Shown one piece after another: positions 49,556 to 58,229 of a stretch of 64,000 bases of DNA. This stretch comes from RGIG4608 sp964534905. Lineage in GTDB: Bacteria > Bacillota > Clostridia > Oscillospirales > CAG-272. Numbering within the stretch: position 1 is the first letter of the stretch; each line of letters opens with the position of its first letter. The translations under genes were made by a program, and so were the position numbers. Location: contig CAZHPZ010000001.1 in assembly GCA_964534905.1 (NCBI GenBank), positions 37,083 through 101,082 on the forward strand, given 5' to 3'. Under the pieces are notes generated by a model that was given only the letters and a program-made list of their open reading frames with translations, did no database searches and had not been told where the DNA came from.

Positions 49556-51067
49556 GTGAAAATTTTTAAGAAAAAAGAAAATATGATCAATAAATTGCGC
49601 CAGGACTATTATAAAAACAAGGTCAAGGAACAGGCGCAAAGGGAAAAGAACGAGCATTTGCCAAATCACGACGGTGCCTTTGTTTGCCTTAATAATGTGC
49701 AAAAGATATATCCCAACGGATATTACAGCGTCGTTGATTTCAATCTTGACATCAAAGAGGGCGAATTTATCGTCCTTGTAGGTCCCAGCGGATGCGGAAA
49801 AACAACTACACTCAGAATGATATGCGGTCTTGAGGACATTACCGCAGGAGCACTTTATATAGACGGAGTTTATTCGAACGAGCTTGAGCCTAAGGACAGA
49901 GGAATAAGTATGGTTTTCCAGAACTATGCGCTCTTCCCCCACCTTACCGTATATGACAATCTCGCATACGGTCTTAAAATCAAAAAGGTAAAAGCTCCCG
50001 TGCTTGATGAGAACGGAAATCAGGTATACGGCATTGACGGTGACGCCATTGCGGAGCTTGAAAAGGAAAGAAATTGGTATCTTAAGCACGAGCCGGAAAA
50101 CACCGAAGAGATTGCGAGAATAGATCACGATATCGCAGAATATCAAAGCCACGAGGTTCCGCTTTTCGTTAACCGTAAGCTTACGAAAAAGGAAATCGAT
50201 GCCAAGATTCAAAGAGCGGCGAGCGTGCTTAACCTTGAGCAGCTGCTCGGACGTAAGCCCTCACAGCTTTCCGGCGGTCAGTGTCAGAGAGTTGCGCTCG
50301 GACGTGTTATCGTCAGCGATTCAAAGCTTCTTCTTATGGATGAGCCTCTTTCAAACCTTGACGCAAAGCTCAGAGTAAGTATGAGAAGCGAGATAATCAA
50401 TCTTCACAAGACTCTCGGAGCAACTACCGTTTACGTAACGCACGACCAGGTCGAGGCTATGACTATGGCGGACAGAATAGTTATTATGGACAGAGCACAC
50501 ATTAAGCAGGTGGGAACTCCTCTTGAGGTGTACGACGAGCCTAACTGCCTGTTCGTTGCGGAATTTATCGGTTCTCCCGCAATGAATATATTCGAGTCGG
50601 AGGTGCTTGACGATACCGTATATACGGACGGCATAAAGCTTAAGAGCTTTGACGGTCTTAAGGCAAGACTTACCGAATTTTACAGTGAAATGCTTAACGA
50701 TGTTCGCAACAGAGAAAGAAAGCTTCCAGAGCTTTTCGAGGGAAAGCTTCTTGAAGAAGAGAGAGCACTTCTCACCGAGCGTGAGGCAAGTCTCGAGAGA
50801 ATACTTGCGGACGCAAGCTATCCCGTTAAGTTCGGTATAAGACCCGACGGAGTAAGCTTGTCCGATTCTGCAGATGCGATAAAGGGAAAGATAATTTCCT
50901 ACGAGCTTCTCGGAGATCAGTATCACATAAATGCGGGAATAGGCAGCAGAAGAATTCTTCTGAAGCTTCCTTCAACCTATAAATTCACCATAGGTGACGA
51001 AATAGGATTATCTCTTGACGGTCATTGCTATTTATTTGATTCAATTTCAGGTGACAGAATTATATAA
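49556..51067 (+). CDS. Sugar ABC transporter ATP-binding protein (MsmX/UgpC type) with insertions
   Basis: 503 residues, far above the usual ~370. I prefer the GTG at 49556, with GAGG upstream, over the GTG at 49544. Walker A is GPSGCGKT (76-83), the signature is LSGGQCQRVALGR (~238) and Walker B is LLLMDEP, followed by VTHDQ. An extra ~60 residues (about 146-208, charged and helical) stand between NLAYGLKIKK and the signature. A second helical insertion (~360-420) interrupts the C-terminal regulatory domain. A dedicated ATPase in a Gram-positive glycan locus is itself unusual, since MsmX is normally shared. Confidence 0.9.
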   Translation: MKIFKKKENMINKLRQDYYKNKVKEQAQREKNEHLPNHDGAFVCLNNVQKIYPNGYYSVVDFNLDIKEGEFIVLVGPSGCGKTTTLRMICGLEDITAGALYIDGVYSNELEPKDRGISMVFQNYALFPHLTVYDNLAYGLKIKKVKAPVLDENGNQVYGIDGDAIAELEKERNWYLKHEPENTEEIARIDHDIAEYQSHEVPLFVNRKLTKKEIDAKIQRAASVLNLEQLLGRKPSQLSGGQCQRVALGRVIVSDSKLLLMDEPLSNLDAKLRVSMRSEIINLHKTLGATTVYVTHDQVEAMTMADRIVIMDRAHIKQVGTPLEVYDEPNCLFVAEFIGSPAMNIFESEVLDDTVYTDGIKLKSFDGLKARLTEFYSEMLNDVRNRERKLPELFEGKLLEEERALLTEREASLERILADASYPVKFGIRPDGVSLSDSADAIKGKIISYELLGDQYHINAGIGSRRILLKLPSTYKFTIGDEIGLSLDGHCYLFDSISGDRII

Positions 51068-51069
51068 TT

Positions 51070-53817
51070 ATGGATATTAAACAGCTTTATAAGGTGCCGA
51101 CCACTTCTGTCGGCGCCCTGCCGATGACGAATTACTTTGATGTCGACGGCGGATATAAAAAATGCTTATCCGATTGGAGCTATTCGTATCAGAGCGAGTT
51201 TGATTACGATTCGGCGCTGAGTGCGACCTGCGAAAAGCGGATAACCGTCCCGTATATGGCGGAGCTTAACGGTGACGGAGAGCCCTTTTACACAAACGAC
51301 AGATATCTTTTCCCGTATCTCCCGCCTCACATTCTTGTGAAAACCCCGGCGATGATATTTACGCATACGGAGAGTATAGTAAGGGACAGCGAGGATTATA
51401 TACTTCGAGTAGAGGGCGTAGATAATTCCTATTATCTTTTTGTTAACGGTGAATTTGTCGGATTTTCGAATATTTCGCACGCTGTGAAGCAGTTTGACAT
51501 TACAAATAAGCTTATTGACGGTGAAAACGAGATAAGAATAATCGCACTCAAATTCAGCCCGTCATCCTATCTTGAGGATCAGGATAAGATAAGGCTTTCG
51601 GGAATTTTCCGTCCGATATACCTTATCAAAAGACCTCATGACAGGGTGGACTCATTCAAAGTTAATACAGATATCGTTGACGGAGAGGGAATTGTTTCGG
51701 TATCGGCAGACAAGGAAGCCGATATCAGACTTTGCGGATTCGGATTTGACGCGTCGGGACACGGTAACCGCGTAACATTCAAGGTGCCGTCACCGAAGCT
51801 TTGGAATGCCGAGGAGCCGAATTGCTACGAGCTGCATATTGAGTATAACGGTGAGCATATCGTACAGACGGTCGGCATCAGAAAAATAGAGATTGTCGGA
51901 AATAAGCTTTTGCTGAACGGCAAGCTTATTAAGATGAAGGGTGTTAACCGCCATTCGTCGACCCTTGACGGATATGCCGAATCGGACGAAGTGATAGAAG
52001 AGGATTTTAAACTTTTCAAAAAGCTTAATATCAATGCAGTCAGAACTTCGCACTATCCCGCAACCGTTAAATTTTACGAGCTTTGCGATAAATACGGAAT
52101 TTACGTTATCAGCGAAACAGATCTTGAAACTCACGGAGTTGTGCGCAAGGACGGCGGCTATGATATGGCGATTTGGCATGATATACTCAGTCATCCGGAT
52201 TTCCACGATCAGATCATTGAAAGAGAGCTTTCAAATGTTCTTACGCATATAAATCATCCGTCTGTGATAATGTGGTCGCTCGGTAACGAATCGGGATTTT
52301 GCGACGAGGTTATAGAATATGCGGAAATTATCAAGTCGCACGACTCACGTCCGCTGCATTATGAGGGCGCTTGGCGCAATGTTGACGGAAACGGATATTT
52401 TGATGAGGAAGTGCTTGACACGTATTCCAGAATGTATCCGTCCATCGAATACTGTACCGATGAGGTCCCGAAGCTTGACCGTCCGTTTGTTTTGTGCGAA
52501 TATTCCCACGCTATGGGAACATCCTGCGGCGAGCTTTCGGACTATATGAAGCCTTTCTATGAATACGATAATTTTTTCGGTGCTTTCCTTTGGGAATGGA
52601 CAAATCATTACGTTGTGAAAAACGGATTGGAATGCTACGGCGGAGATTTCGGCGAGGAGTTTAATGACGGATCGTTCTGCTGCGACGGAATTGTAAATCT
52701 CGACAGAACTCTGACACCGCAGGCATACGAGGTCAAGGAGTGCTATTCTCCCATAGATTGCTTTGAAAAAGACGGTAAGGTCTGCATTAAAAACAGGTAT
52801 GATTTCGTTAATCTCGGCAAATATGATATCGAAATAGACACGCTTGTAAACGGCAGAGTGATCGATACGAAAAAAATGCGTGTCAATCTTGAACCCGGAG
52901 AGAGCGGAGAGCTTATATGTGCTCCGCAGAAAAACGAGAATTATAATTCTTATAATATTCGTCTTTGCGACGGAGATTTTGTGATAAGCGAAAAGAGCAT
53001 TGTGTCTAAGCCCTGCGGCTTCAGAAATGAAAAGGCTCCCTCACAAATCACGCTTGACGTTGACGGAGGACTGATTGACGGACTTTCTCTTGACGGAGAG
53101 AAGCTCATCTCGGGTATGAAGCTTGTTCTTACCCGCCCGTACATTTCGAATGATATTAAGGCACGCGGATTTTACGATTGGGTGCGTATAAAGGACGCCA
53201 AGCTTTATTTGACAGACGAGAGCGTTGACGGTAATAAGAGGATCTATCACGGCTATCTTGCATCGCTTGCGCTTGCTCCTTTTTACGAAATTACCCTTAC
53301 GTACGAGTGTGCGTCGGACGAAATAAGGCTCGGAATCAATGCGAAAAAGATGATGAAATTTGACGGTCCCTTGAGATTTGGAATCAAGCTTGAGCTTCCC
53401 GACGGATACGGCAGCGTTTCGTATCTCGGACTGAGGGGAGAAAGCTATTGCGACAGACATCAGGGCAATCCGTTCGGATATTATACGTTGAGCGTGGACG
53501 ACAATTACCGAAATATCGTTCCGCAGTGCTCAAACGATCATTTTGCAACAAAATATCTTGTTCTGGATGAGCACGGTCTTTGCATTGAATGCGGTAACGA
53601 TAAGGAATTCAGCTTCTGCTACGATTGCTATGATCTTGAAGATTATAAGGGACATCGCAACGAAATGAAGAGCTCGCCGAAGAGATATTTGTTTGTTGAT
53701 TACAAGATGAGCGGCGTCGGCACAGAGGCTTGCGGTCCGAACCTTAACCCTAAGTATAAGGTGGGCGACAATGAGATAGACCTCTCGCTCAGAATATTTA
53801 AAATCGGGAGGGACTGA
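51070..53817 (+). CDS. Glycoside hydrolase family 2, beta-galactosidase-like
   Basis: 915 residues. A sugar-binding sandwich, an Ig-like domain and a TIM barrel are followed by a C-terminal beta domain of LacZ type. The acid/base Glu is E407 in MWSLGNESGF, and the nucleophile Glu is E477 in LCEYSHAMG. There is no signal peptide, so it cleaves imported oligosaccharides, probably beta-galactosides. It starts 2 bp after the ATPase stop with no obvious Shine-Dalgarno box, suggesting coupling. Confidence 0.9.
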   Translation: MDIKQLYKVPTTSVGALPMTNYFDVDGGYKKCLSDWSYSYQSEFDYDSALSATCEKRITVPYMAELNGDGEPFYTNDRYLFPYLPPHILVKTPAMIFTHTESIVRDSEDYILRVEGVDNSYYLFVNGEFVGFSNISHAVKQFDITNKLIDGENEIRIIALKFSPSSYLEDQDKIRLSGIFRPIYLIKRPHDRVDSFKVNTDIVDGEGIVSVSADKEADIRLCGFGFDASGHGNRVTFKVPSPKLWNAEEPNCYELHIEYNGEHIVQTVGIRKIEIVGNKLLLNGKLIKMKGVNRHSSTLDGYAESDEVIEEDFKLFKKLNINAVRTSHYPATVKFYELCDKYGIYVISETDLETHGVVRKDGGYDMAIWHDILSHPDFHDQIIERELSNVLTHINHPSVIMWSLGNESGFCDEVIEYAEIIKSHDSRPLHYEGAWRNVDGNGYFDEEVLDTYSRMYPSIEYCTDEVPKLDRPFVLCEYSHAMGTSCGELSDYMKPFYEYDNFFGAFLWEWTNHYVVKNGLECYGGDFGEEFNDGSFCCDGIVNLDRTLTPQAYEVKECYSPIDCFEKDGKVCIKNRYDFVNLGKYDIEIDTLVNGRVIDTKKMRVNLEPGESGELICAPQKNENYNSYNIRLCDGDFVISEKSIVSKPCGFRNEKAPSQITLDVDGGLIDGLSLDGEKLISGMKLVLTRPYISNDIKARGFYDWVRIKDAKLYLTDESVDGNKRIYHGYLASLALAPFYEITLTYECASDEIRLGINAKKMMKFDGPLRFGIKLELPDGYGSVSYLGLRGESYCDRHQGNPFGYYTLSVDDNYRNIVPQCSNDHFATKYLVLDEHGLCIECGNDKEFSFCYDCYDLEDYKGHRNEMKSSPKRYLFVDYKMSGVGTEACGPNLNPKYKVGDNEIDLSLRIFKIGRD

Positions 53818-53820
53818 TAT

Positions 53821-54651
53821 ATGCTTGCAAATGACATACATATAAGAGATCCGTTCGTTTTTGTTGAGAACGGAAGGTACTATCTTCTCGGAACGACGGG
53901 AGATGACCCTTGGGGAAGAGCAAGTACGCTTACGCTGTACCGCTCCGACGACCTTGTGAACTTCGAGCCGGAATGCGTAATGGTAAACGACGATTCTCTT
54001 GACAGTTATACAAATATCTGGGCTCCGGAAATGCACAAATATAAGGATAAGTATTATCTCATAGTATCTGCATTTAGAAAGGATCTCGGACGTGGAAGCT
54101 TTATCTTCGTTTCCGATAAGCTTGACGGAAACTTCAAAATGCTTACCGGAAAATACATAACGCCCGAGGGATGGGGCTGCCTTGACGCAACTCTGTTTAT
54201 TTGGGAGGACGCTCCTTATCTCTGCTTTGCGGACGAATGGACAAATCCCGTTTCGGGGGATGGAGACGGAAGCCTTTACATTTCGCGTCTTTCCGATGAC
54301 CTTACATCACTTGTCGGCGAGCCTAAAAAGGTAGTTAGCGGAAAAAATTGCCCGCTTACCGAGGAGGTAGGCAACGAGACATGCCGCGGATATATTGCGG
54401 AGGGACCGTATATGTACGAGGAAAACGGCGAGATTGTTCTTCTCTGGTCTACAATAACGAAAACCGGATATTCCGTAATCAGAAGCGTCAGCAAAAACGG
54501 CGTTTTGGGTGATTATGAGCTTGATCGAGTTGTTTTTGACGCCGACGGAGGGCATTGTATGCGTTTTGTCGATCTTAACGGCAGAGAAATGATAACTCTT
54601 CATCAGCCGAACATTACGCCAAATGAAAGAATGAAGCTTTTTGAAATATAA
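53821..54651 (+). CDS. Cytoplasmic GH43 glycosidase
   Basis: 276 residues. The catalytic triad is visible: Asp in IHIRDPFVFVENGRYYLLG, Asp/Glu in IWAPEMHKYKDKYYLI, and Glu in IAEGPYMYEENGEIVLLWS. There is no signal peptide and no extra binding module, so it is likely an arabinofuranosidase, xylosidase or exo-galactanase acting on imported oligosaccharides. It follows the GH2 gene by 3 bp, ends the operon and is followed by terminators. Confidence 0.88.
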   Translation: MLANDIHIRDPFVFVENGRYYLLGTTGDDPWGRASTLTLYRSDDLVNFEPECVMVNDDSLDSYTNIWAPEMHKYKDKYYLIVSAFRKDLGRGSFIFVSDKLDGNFKMLTGKYITPEGWGCLDATLFIWEDAPYLCFADEWTNPVSGDGDGSLYISRLSDDLTSLVGEPKKVVSGKNCPLTEEVGNETCRGYIAEGPYMYEENGEIVLLWSTITKTGYSVIRSVSKNGVLGDYELDRVVFDADGGHCMRFVDLNGREMITLHQPNITPNERMKLFEI

Positions 54652-54657
54652 CAAAGG

Positions 54658-54737
54658 ATCTCCCCGCAGAATCGATAAGATTCCGACGGGGAGATTATAA
54701 TTTAAAAATCGGTACGGAATTTCCGTACCGATTTTTT
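54658..54737. terminator. Double terminator at the end of the glycan operon
   Basis: The first hairpin is ATCTCCCCG (54658-54666) with CGGGGAGAT (54687-54695). The second, around 54704-54737, is AAAATCGGTACGGAA with its complement and a T run; it also serves the converging gene. Confidence 0.85.
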
Positions 54738-54741
54738 ATTA

Positions 54742-55845
54742 TTATAAGAAATCCTTGCAGGAAACCAAGAGGTCGATTTTCTTCCACTGCGTTTCCTCAT
54801 CTATGCAGTTTCCTTCTTCAACCGATGCAAATCCGCACTGTGGAGAAAGCGCAATATTATCTCCGACGATCTCCTTTGCTTCGAGGTAACGGCGCTTGAT
54901 TTCGTCGTGTGATTCGAGTAACGGATTTTTTGTGGAAATGAGTCCTGCGACAAATGTTGCAGATGTGCTCTTAAGCACCGACCAGGGAGTAAACGCTCCG
55001 GATCGGTCGTCGTCGTACTCAACGAAAAATCCGTCATAGGGAATTTGTGCGATGATGGGTGCAACCGTATCATAGAATCCGTGGAACAGTGGCTTACCCT
55101 TGAAGTTTCCTTTACAGAAATGATTGGCAATTACCATATCTGTGGGCTTATTTTCAAGTGCCTTTGTCGAAACGAGTCTAAACCATTCCAAAATTTCGTC
55201 TTTTTTGTATCCGAGCGAATCGACGCGCTTTAAGAAATTCTCGTCGATCATATATGTCCACGAGGTATCGTCAATCTGCAAATAACGGCAGCCGTGAGCG
55301 TAAAGATCCTTGATAGCTGCCTGATATGCCAAGGCAATATCGTCAATTAACGCATAGATATCATCGCCGTAATAGGGAATCTCACGCTTTCCGAGCTGGA
55401 GATAATTATCGATAAGTATCATATTCGGGCCCGAAATACATTTTTTGGCGGTGATGCCGTCATATTTTTTGCTTTCGTTCAAAAGGAAATCGAAAGCATA
55501 GATCTCTGCGTGCTCTTTACTCGGATCATATGATATTTTGCCGGAGATGTAGCCGAGCTCAATGTGATTGATAACACCGTTGATAACCTTTTCAAGATGA
55601 ACCGTTGTAAATCCGTCAAATTCCTTGAGCCAATCCAAGTGCCACCATCTGCGGCGGAATTCTCCGTCAGTTACATACTGTAAGCCGTGTGCTGCCTCTT
55701 TTTCAACTAAATCTGCGATTTCTCGGTTTTCGATCTCACGCAGCTGCGCCAAGGTGATCTTGCCGTCTGCGTAATTTTTTCTTGCGTCCTTTATTGCTTG
55801 CGGCCTTAAAAAAGAGCCTACAATATCGTATTTTATGTTTAACAT
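54742..55845 (-). CDS. Cobalamin-independent methionine synthase-like (MetE C-terminal family) enzyme
   Basis: 367 residues of a single TIM barrel. Features are YDIVGSFLRPQAIKDAR at the N-terminus, YVTDGEFRRRWWHLDW, LQIDDTSW, IANHFCKGN and LSPQCGFAS. The His and Cys of the last two fit the zinc ligands of the MetE family. Such short YxjG/YxjH-type proteins transfer methyl groups to a thiol; the donor is uncertain. It has its own promoter (55882-55910) and a GGAGG box 13 bp before the ATG. Confidence 0.85.
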   Translation of the reverse strand: MLNIKYDIVGSFLRPQAIKDARKNYADGKITLAQLREIENREIADLVEKEAAHGLQYVTDGEFRRRWWHLDWLKEFDGFTTVHLEKVINGVINHIELGYISGKISYDPSKEHAEIYAFDFLLNESKKYDGITAKKCISGPNMILIDNYLQLGKREIPYYGDDIYALIDDIALAYQAAIKDLYAHGCRYLQIDDTSWTYMIDENFLKRVDSLGYKKDEILEWFRLVSTKALENKPTDMVIANHFCKGNFKGKPLFHGFYDTVAPIIAQIPYDGFFVEYDDDRSGAFTPWSVLKSTSATFVAGLISTKNPLLESHDEIKRRYLEAKEIVGDNIALSPQCGFASVEEGNCIDEETQWKKIDLLVSCKDFL

Positions 55846-55881
55846 TGTTTTGCTTAAGCCTCCTTGCTTATGATGGATTTT

Positions 55882-55910
55882 ATTATATCACAAGATAGTG
55901 GGGATTTCAA
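55882..55910 (-). promoter_or_regulatory. Promoter of the MetE-like gene
   Basis: On the minus strand, TTGAAA (55905-55910), 17 bp, TATAAT (55882-55887). No S-box or T-box leader is visible in the short leader. Confidence 0.8.
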
Positions 55911-55942
55911 TCCGTAAGTTTTGCAATGTTAAACAAAAAGTG

Positions 55943-56629
55943 TCACGAATTTTCGGTGATGCCTTGATAAAAGATGCTACCGTCTGTGCAGTGCACAGTA
56001 TAATCATTCAATCCGTAATTCCAATTCGAATTCTTTTCGATATTAAGCCAATCCTCGATAGTGCCTGAATAATTTATATCCGTAAGATTGAAGCAATCAC
56101 AGAATGCGTAGTGATCTATGAGCTTTACACCTGCGGGAATTGCTATGCTTGCGAGACTTTTACATCCGGAGAATGCTGTAGATTCGATTTTTGTTACACT
56201 ATCCGGGATAGTTATATCTGTAAGACTGCTGCAAAGTGAAAACACAGAATCACCGATGCTTGTTAAGCCACTCGGCAATTTTACACTTGTAAGAGCGGTA
56301 CAATTACTGAATGTGTATATCCCTATATCTGTAATGCTATCGGGTAATGAGATGCTTGTGAAGTCGGAGCAGCCTGAAAAGGCGCCGTCTCTTATGCTTG
56401 TAACAGATTTTCCGTTATATGTTGAGGGAACGATAATTTCCTTATCGGTGCATGTTCCTATTTCGCTCAAGATATATGTATCTGTATTTTGATCGAGCAC
56501 AAATAATAATCCTTGTGACGCTTTTGTTGAGAGATTTCCGTTGGGCGTCGGATTGTTGGTGCCGTTACATGATAAAAAAGCAAATGCACACATTGTTAAC
56601 ATCATAAAAATCAAAATGCGTTTTTTCAT
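55943..56629 (-). CDS. BspA-type leucine-rich-repeat lipoprotein
   Basis: 228 residues. The signal peptide ends at C21 (AFLSC). From about residue 65 there are five BspA-type (LRR_5) repeats of ~23 residues, each with the pattern VTSI...AFSGCS.L.SI.IPDSVT.IG. The protein is secreted and lipid-anchored, and may bind host or matrix components. It has a promoter at 56692-56720 and an AAAGGAG site. Confidence 0.85.
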   Translation of the reverse strand: MKKRILIFMMLTMCAFAFLSCNGTNNPTPNGNLSTKASQGLLFVLDQNTDTYILSEIGTCTDKEIIVPSTYNGKSVTSIRDGAFSGCSDFTSISLPDSITDIGIYTFSNCTALTSVKLPSGLTSIGDSVFSLCSSLTDITIPDSVTKIESTAFSGCKSLASIAIPAGVKLIDHYAFCDCFNLTDINYSGTIEDWLNIEKNSNWNYGLNDYTVHCTDGSIFYQGITENS

Positions 56630-56691
56630 ATTTCCGTTCTCCTTTGCAAGTGGTGCTGTCGTCAGTATTCTACGACTTTGTACCTAAATTC

Positions 56692-56720
56692 ATTGTAGCA
56701 CAATGAACATATTTTGTCAA
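56692..56720 (-). promoter_or_regulatory. Promoter of the LRR lipoprotein gene
   Basis: On the minus strand, TTGACA (56715-56720), 17 bp, TACAAT (56692-56697). Confidence 0.8.
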
Positions 56721-56807
56721 CTGCAATTTAAATTAACAGAAATGTGTGTAGGCGGATTGAATTATATTTGATGAGAGTGAAAATCATAAACAAAAGAAAG
56801 ATTGAAG

Positions 56808-56831
56808 CTTTGCCGAACGGGAATCGAGACG
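56808..56831 (-). repeat. Fragment resembling the tRNA-Glu 3' end
   Basis: Read on the minus strand, TCGATTCCCGT followed by CGG repeats the T-arm and acceptor 3' strand of tRNA-Glu (original at about 56975-56993). It stands at the far side of a palindrome cluster, the same order as at tRNA-Gln(TTG). The match is short, so it is less certain than the Gln case. Confidence 0.5.
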
Positions 56832-56898
56832 ACAAATGTTTCCGATGTCAACATTTGTCCCAAGTTGCCGCAACTTGCCCATAAGCACGCAAGCGTGC
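56831..56898. repeat. Cluster of palindromes downstream of tRNA-Glu
   Basis: Three perfect dyads: GACAAATGTT/AACATTTGTC (56831-56859), CAAGTTG/CAACTTG (56861-56877) and GCACGC/GCGTGC (56885-56898). They lie between the tRNA-Glu terminator and the tRNA-like fragment. Confidence 0.65.
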
Positions 56899-56927
56899 GA
56901 TGTGTTGAATACGCGCGAATCGGCAAC

Positions 56928-56966
56928 AAAAAAAAGAGTAGATGCGAAGCATCTACTCTTTTTTTT
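56928..56966 (-). terminator. Terminator of tRNA-Glu
   Basis: AAAAAGAGTAGATGC pairs with GCATCTACTCTTTTT, with A/T runs on both sides, directly downstream of the tRNA on the minus strand. Confidence 0.9.
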
Positions 56967-56968
56967 GT

Positions 56969-57043
56969 TGGTGACCCGTACGGGAATCGAACCCATGTTC
57001 CCAGCGTGAGAGGCTAGTGTCTTAACCGCTTGACCAACGGGCC
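56969..57043 (-). tRNA. tRNA-Glu (anticodon CTC)
   Basis: On the minus strand, acceptor GGCCCGT pairs with ACGGGTC, followed by A and CCA. The anticodon stem CTAGC/GCTGG encloses CTC. The D-arm (GGTCAAGCGGTTAAGAC) and T-arm (GGTTCGATTCC) are typical of bacterial tRNA-Glu. Confidence 0.93.
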
Positions 57044-57057
57044 ACATAACAGATAAA

Positions 57058-57086
57058 AGTATATCATATCAAAATCCATTTGTCAA
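57058..57086 (-). promoter_or_regulatory. Promoter of tRNA-Glu
   Basis: On the minus strand, TTGACA (57081-57086), 17 bp, TATACT (57058-57063). Confidence 0.85.
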
Positions 57087-57157
57087 TACTTTTTGAAAAA
57101 TATTTTTTAAAAATTTCTGCTGTCACGTATAAAAAATAAAAAATATCAAATAAAGCC

Positions 57158-57186
57158 TTGATTTTCATAAAGAAATGATATATAAT
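57158..57186 (+). promoter_or_regulatory. Promoter of the aldolase gene
   Basis: TTGATT (57158-57163), 17 bp, TATAAT (57181-57186). Confidence 0.75.
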
Positions 57187-57226
57187 ATTAAATAGTAAAA
57201 AATAATTCCAACGGAGGATTTATAAA

Positions 57227-58090
57227 ATGCTTGTATCGGCAAAAGAAATGCTTACAAAAGCAAAAGAAGGACACTACGCAGTAGGTCAGTTCAACATTAA
57301 CAATCTTGAATGGACAAAGGCCATTCTTCTCACTGCACAGGAAATGAATTCTCCCGTAATTCTCGGTGTTTCCGAGGGCGCGGGCAAGTATATGTGCGGC
57401 TATAAGACCATTGTGGGTATGGTAAACGGTATGATCGAGGGACTCGGTATCACTGTTCCAGTTGCTCTTCACCTTGACCACGGCTCATACGAGGGCGCAC
57501 TTAAGTGCATCGAGGCAGGATTCTCATCCGTTATGTTCGACGGCTCTCACTATCCCATTGAGGAGAACATTGCTAAGACAAAGGAGCTTGTTAAGCTTAC
57601 AGGCGAGCTTGGTCTCTCTCTTGAGGCAGAGGTAGGCGCTATCGGCGGCGAAGAGGACGGAGTTATAGGTGCAGGCGAATGCGCTGACCCCGATGAGTGC
57701 AAGATGATCGCCGATCTCGGTGTTACAATGCTTGCAGCAGGTATCGGTAACATTCACGGTAAGTATCCCGAAAACTGGGCAGGACTTTCCTTTGAAACTC
57801 TTGACGCTATTCAGCAGAAGACAGGCTCTATGCCCCTTGTTCTTCACGGCGGCACAGGTATTCCCGCAGATATGATCAAAAAGGCTATCGATCTCGGTGT
57901 TTCCAAGATCAATGTAAATACAGAGTGCCAGCTTGCGTTCACAGCTGCTACACGTACTTACTTTGAGGAAGGAAAGGACCTTGTAGGAAAGGGCTTTGAC
58001 CCCAGAAAGGTGCTTGCTCCCGGATTTGAGGCTATTAAGGCTACCGTAAGAGAAAAGATCGAGCTCTTCGGATCCGCAAACAAGGCTTAA
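57227..58090 (+). CDS. fba: Class II fructose-1,6-bisphosphate aldolase
   Basis: 287 residues, with GGAGG before the ATG. It cleaves fructose-1,6-bisphosphate to the two triose phosphates in glycolysis using zinc. GQFNINNLEW, PVALHLDHGSYE (zinc His and catalytic Asp), GNIHGKYPENW and VLHGGTGIP are diagnostic. Codon choice is markedly biased to common codons, as expected for a highly expressed gene. A single-gene unit with its own promoter and terminator. Confidence 0.95.
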   Translation: MLVSAKEMLTKAKEGHYAVGQFNINNLEWTKAILLTAQEMNSPVILGVSEGAGKYMCGYKTIVGMVNGMIEGLGITVPVALHLDHGSYEGALKCIEAGFSSVMFDGSHYPIEENIAKTKELVKLTGELGLSLEAEVGAIGGEEDGVIGAGECADPDECKMIADLGVTMLAAGIGNIHGKYPENWAGLSFETLDAIQQKTGSMPLVLHGGTGIPADMIKKAIDLGVSKINVNTECQLAFTAATRTYFEEGKDLVGKGFDPRKVLAPGFEAIKATVREKIELFGSANKA

Positions 58091-58101
58091 TTTGCAGATT
58101 G

Positions 58102-58133
58102 AGCAGGAACGGGAGATCCCGTTCCTGCTTTTT
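58102..58133 (+). terminator. Terminator of fba
   Basis: AGCAGGAACGGGA pairs with TCCCGTTCCTGCT, then TTTTT. Confidence 0.9.
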
Positions 58134-58140
58134 GAGAAAC

Positions 58141-58158
58141 GGTTAGCCTAAACTAACC
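58141..58158. promoter_or_regulatory. Palindrome upstream of the copA promoter
   Basis: GGTTAG (58141-58146) and CTAACC (58153-58158) flank CCTAAA, ending 9 bp before the -35 box. It may be the binding site of a copper-responsive regulator, though it does not match the CopY TACAnnTGTA box. Confidence 0.4.
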
Positions 58159-58167
58159 ATTTATATA

Positions 58168-58196
58168 TTGATTTATTTGCAAAAACGGTATATAAT
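58168..58196 (+). promoter_or_regulatory. Promoter of copA
   Basis: TTGATT (58168-58173), 17 bp, TATAAT (58191-58196). Confidence 0.75.
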
Positions 58197-58229
58197 AATG
58201 GCAGAGAATTAATTCTCGGAGGTGATGAT

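Noticed and set aside
56784..57047. Frames of 71-87 codons through tRNA-Glu on both strands
   Set aside because: They are translations of the tRNA gene and the adjacent palindromes.
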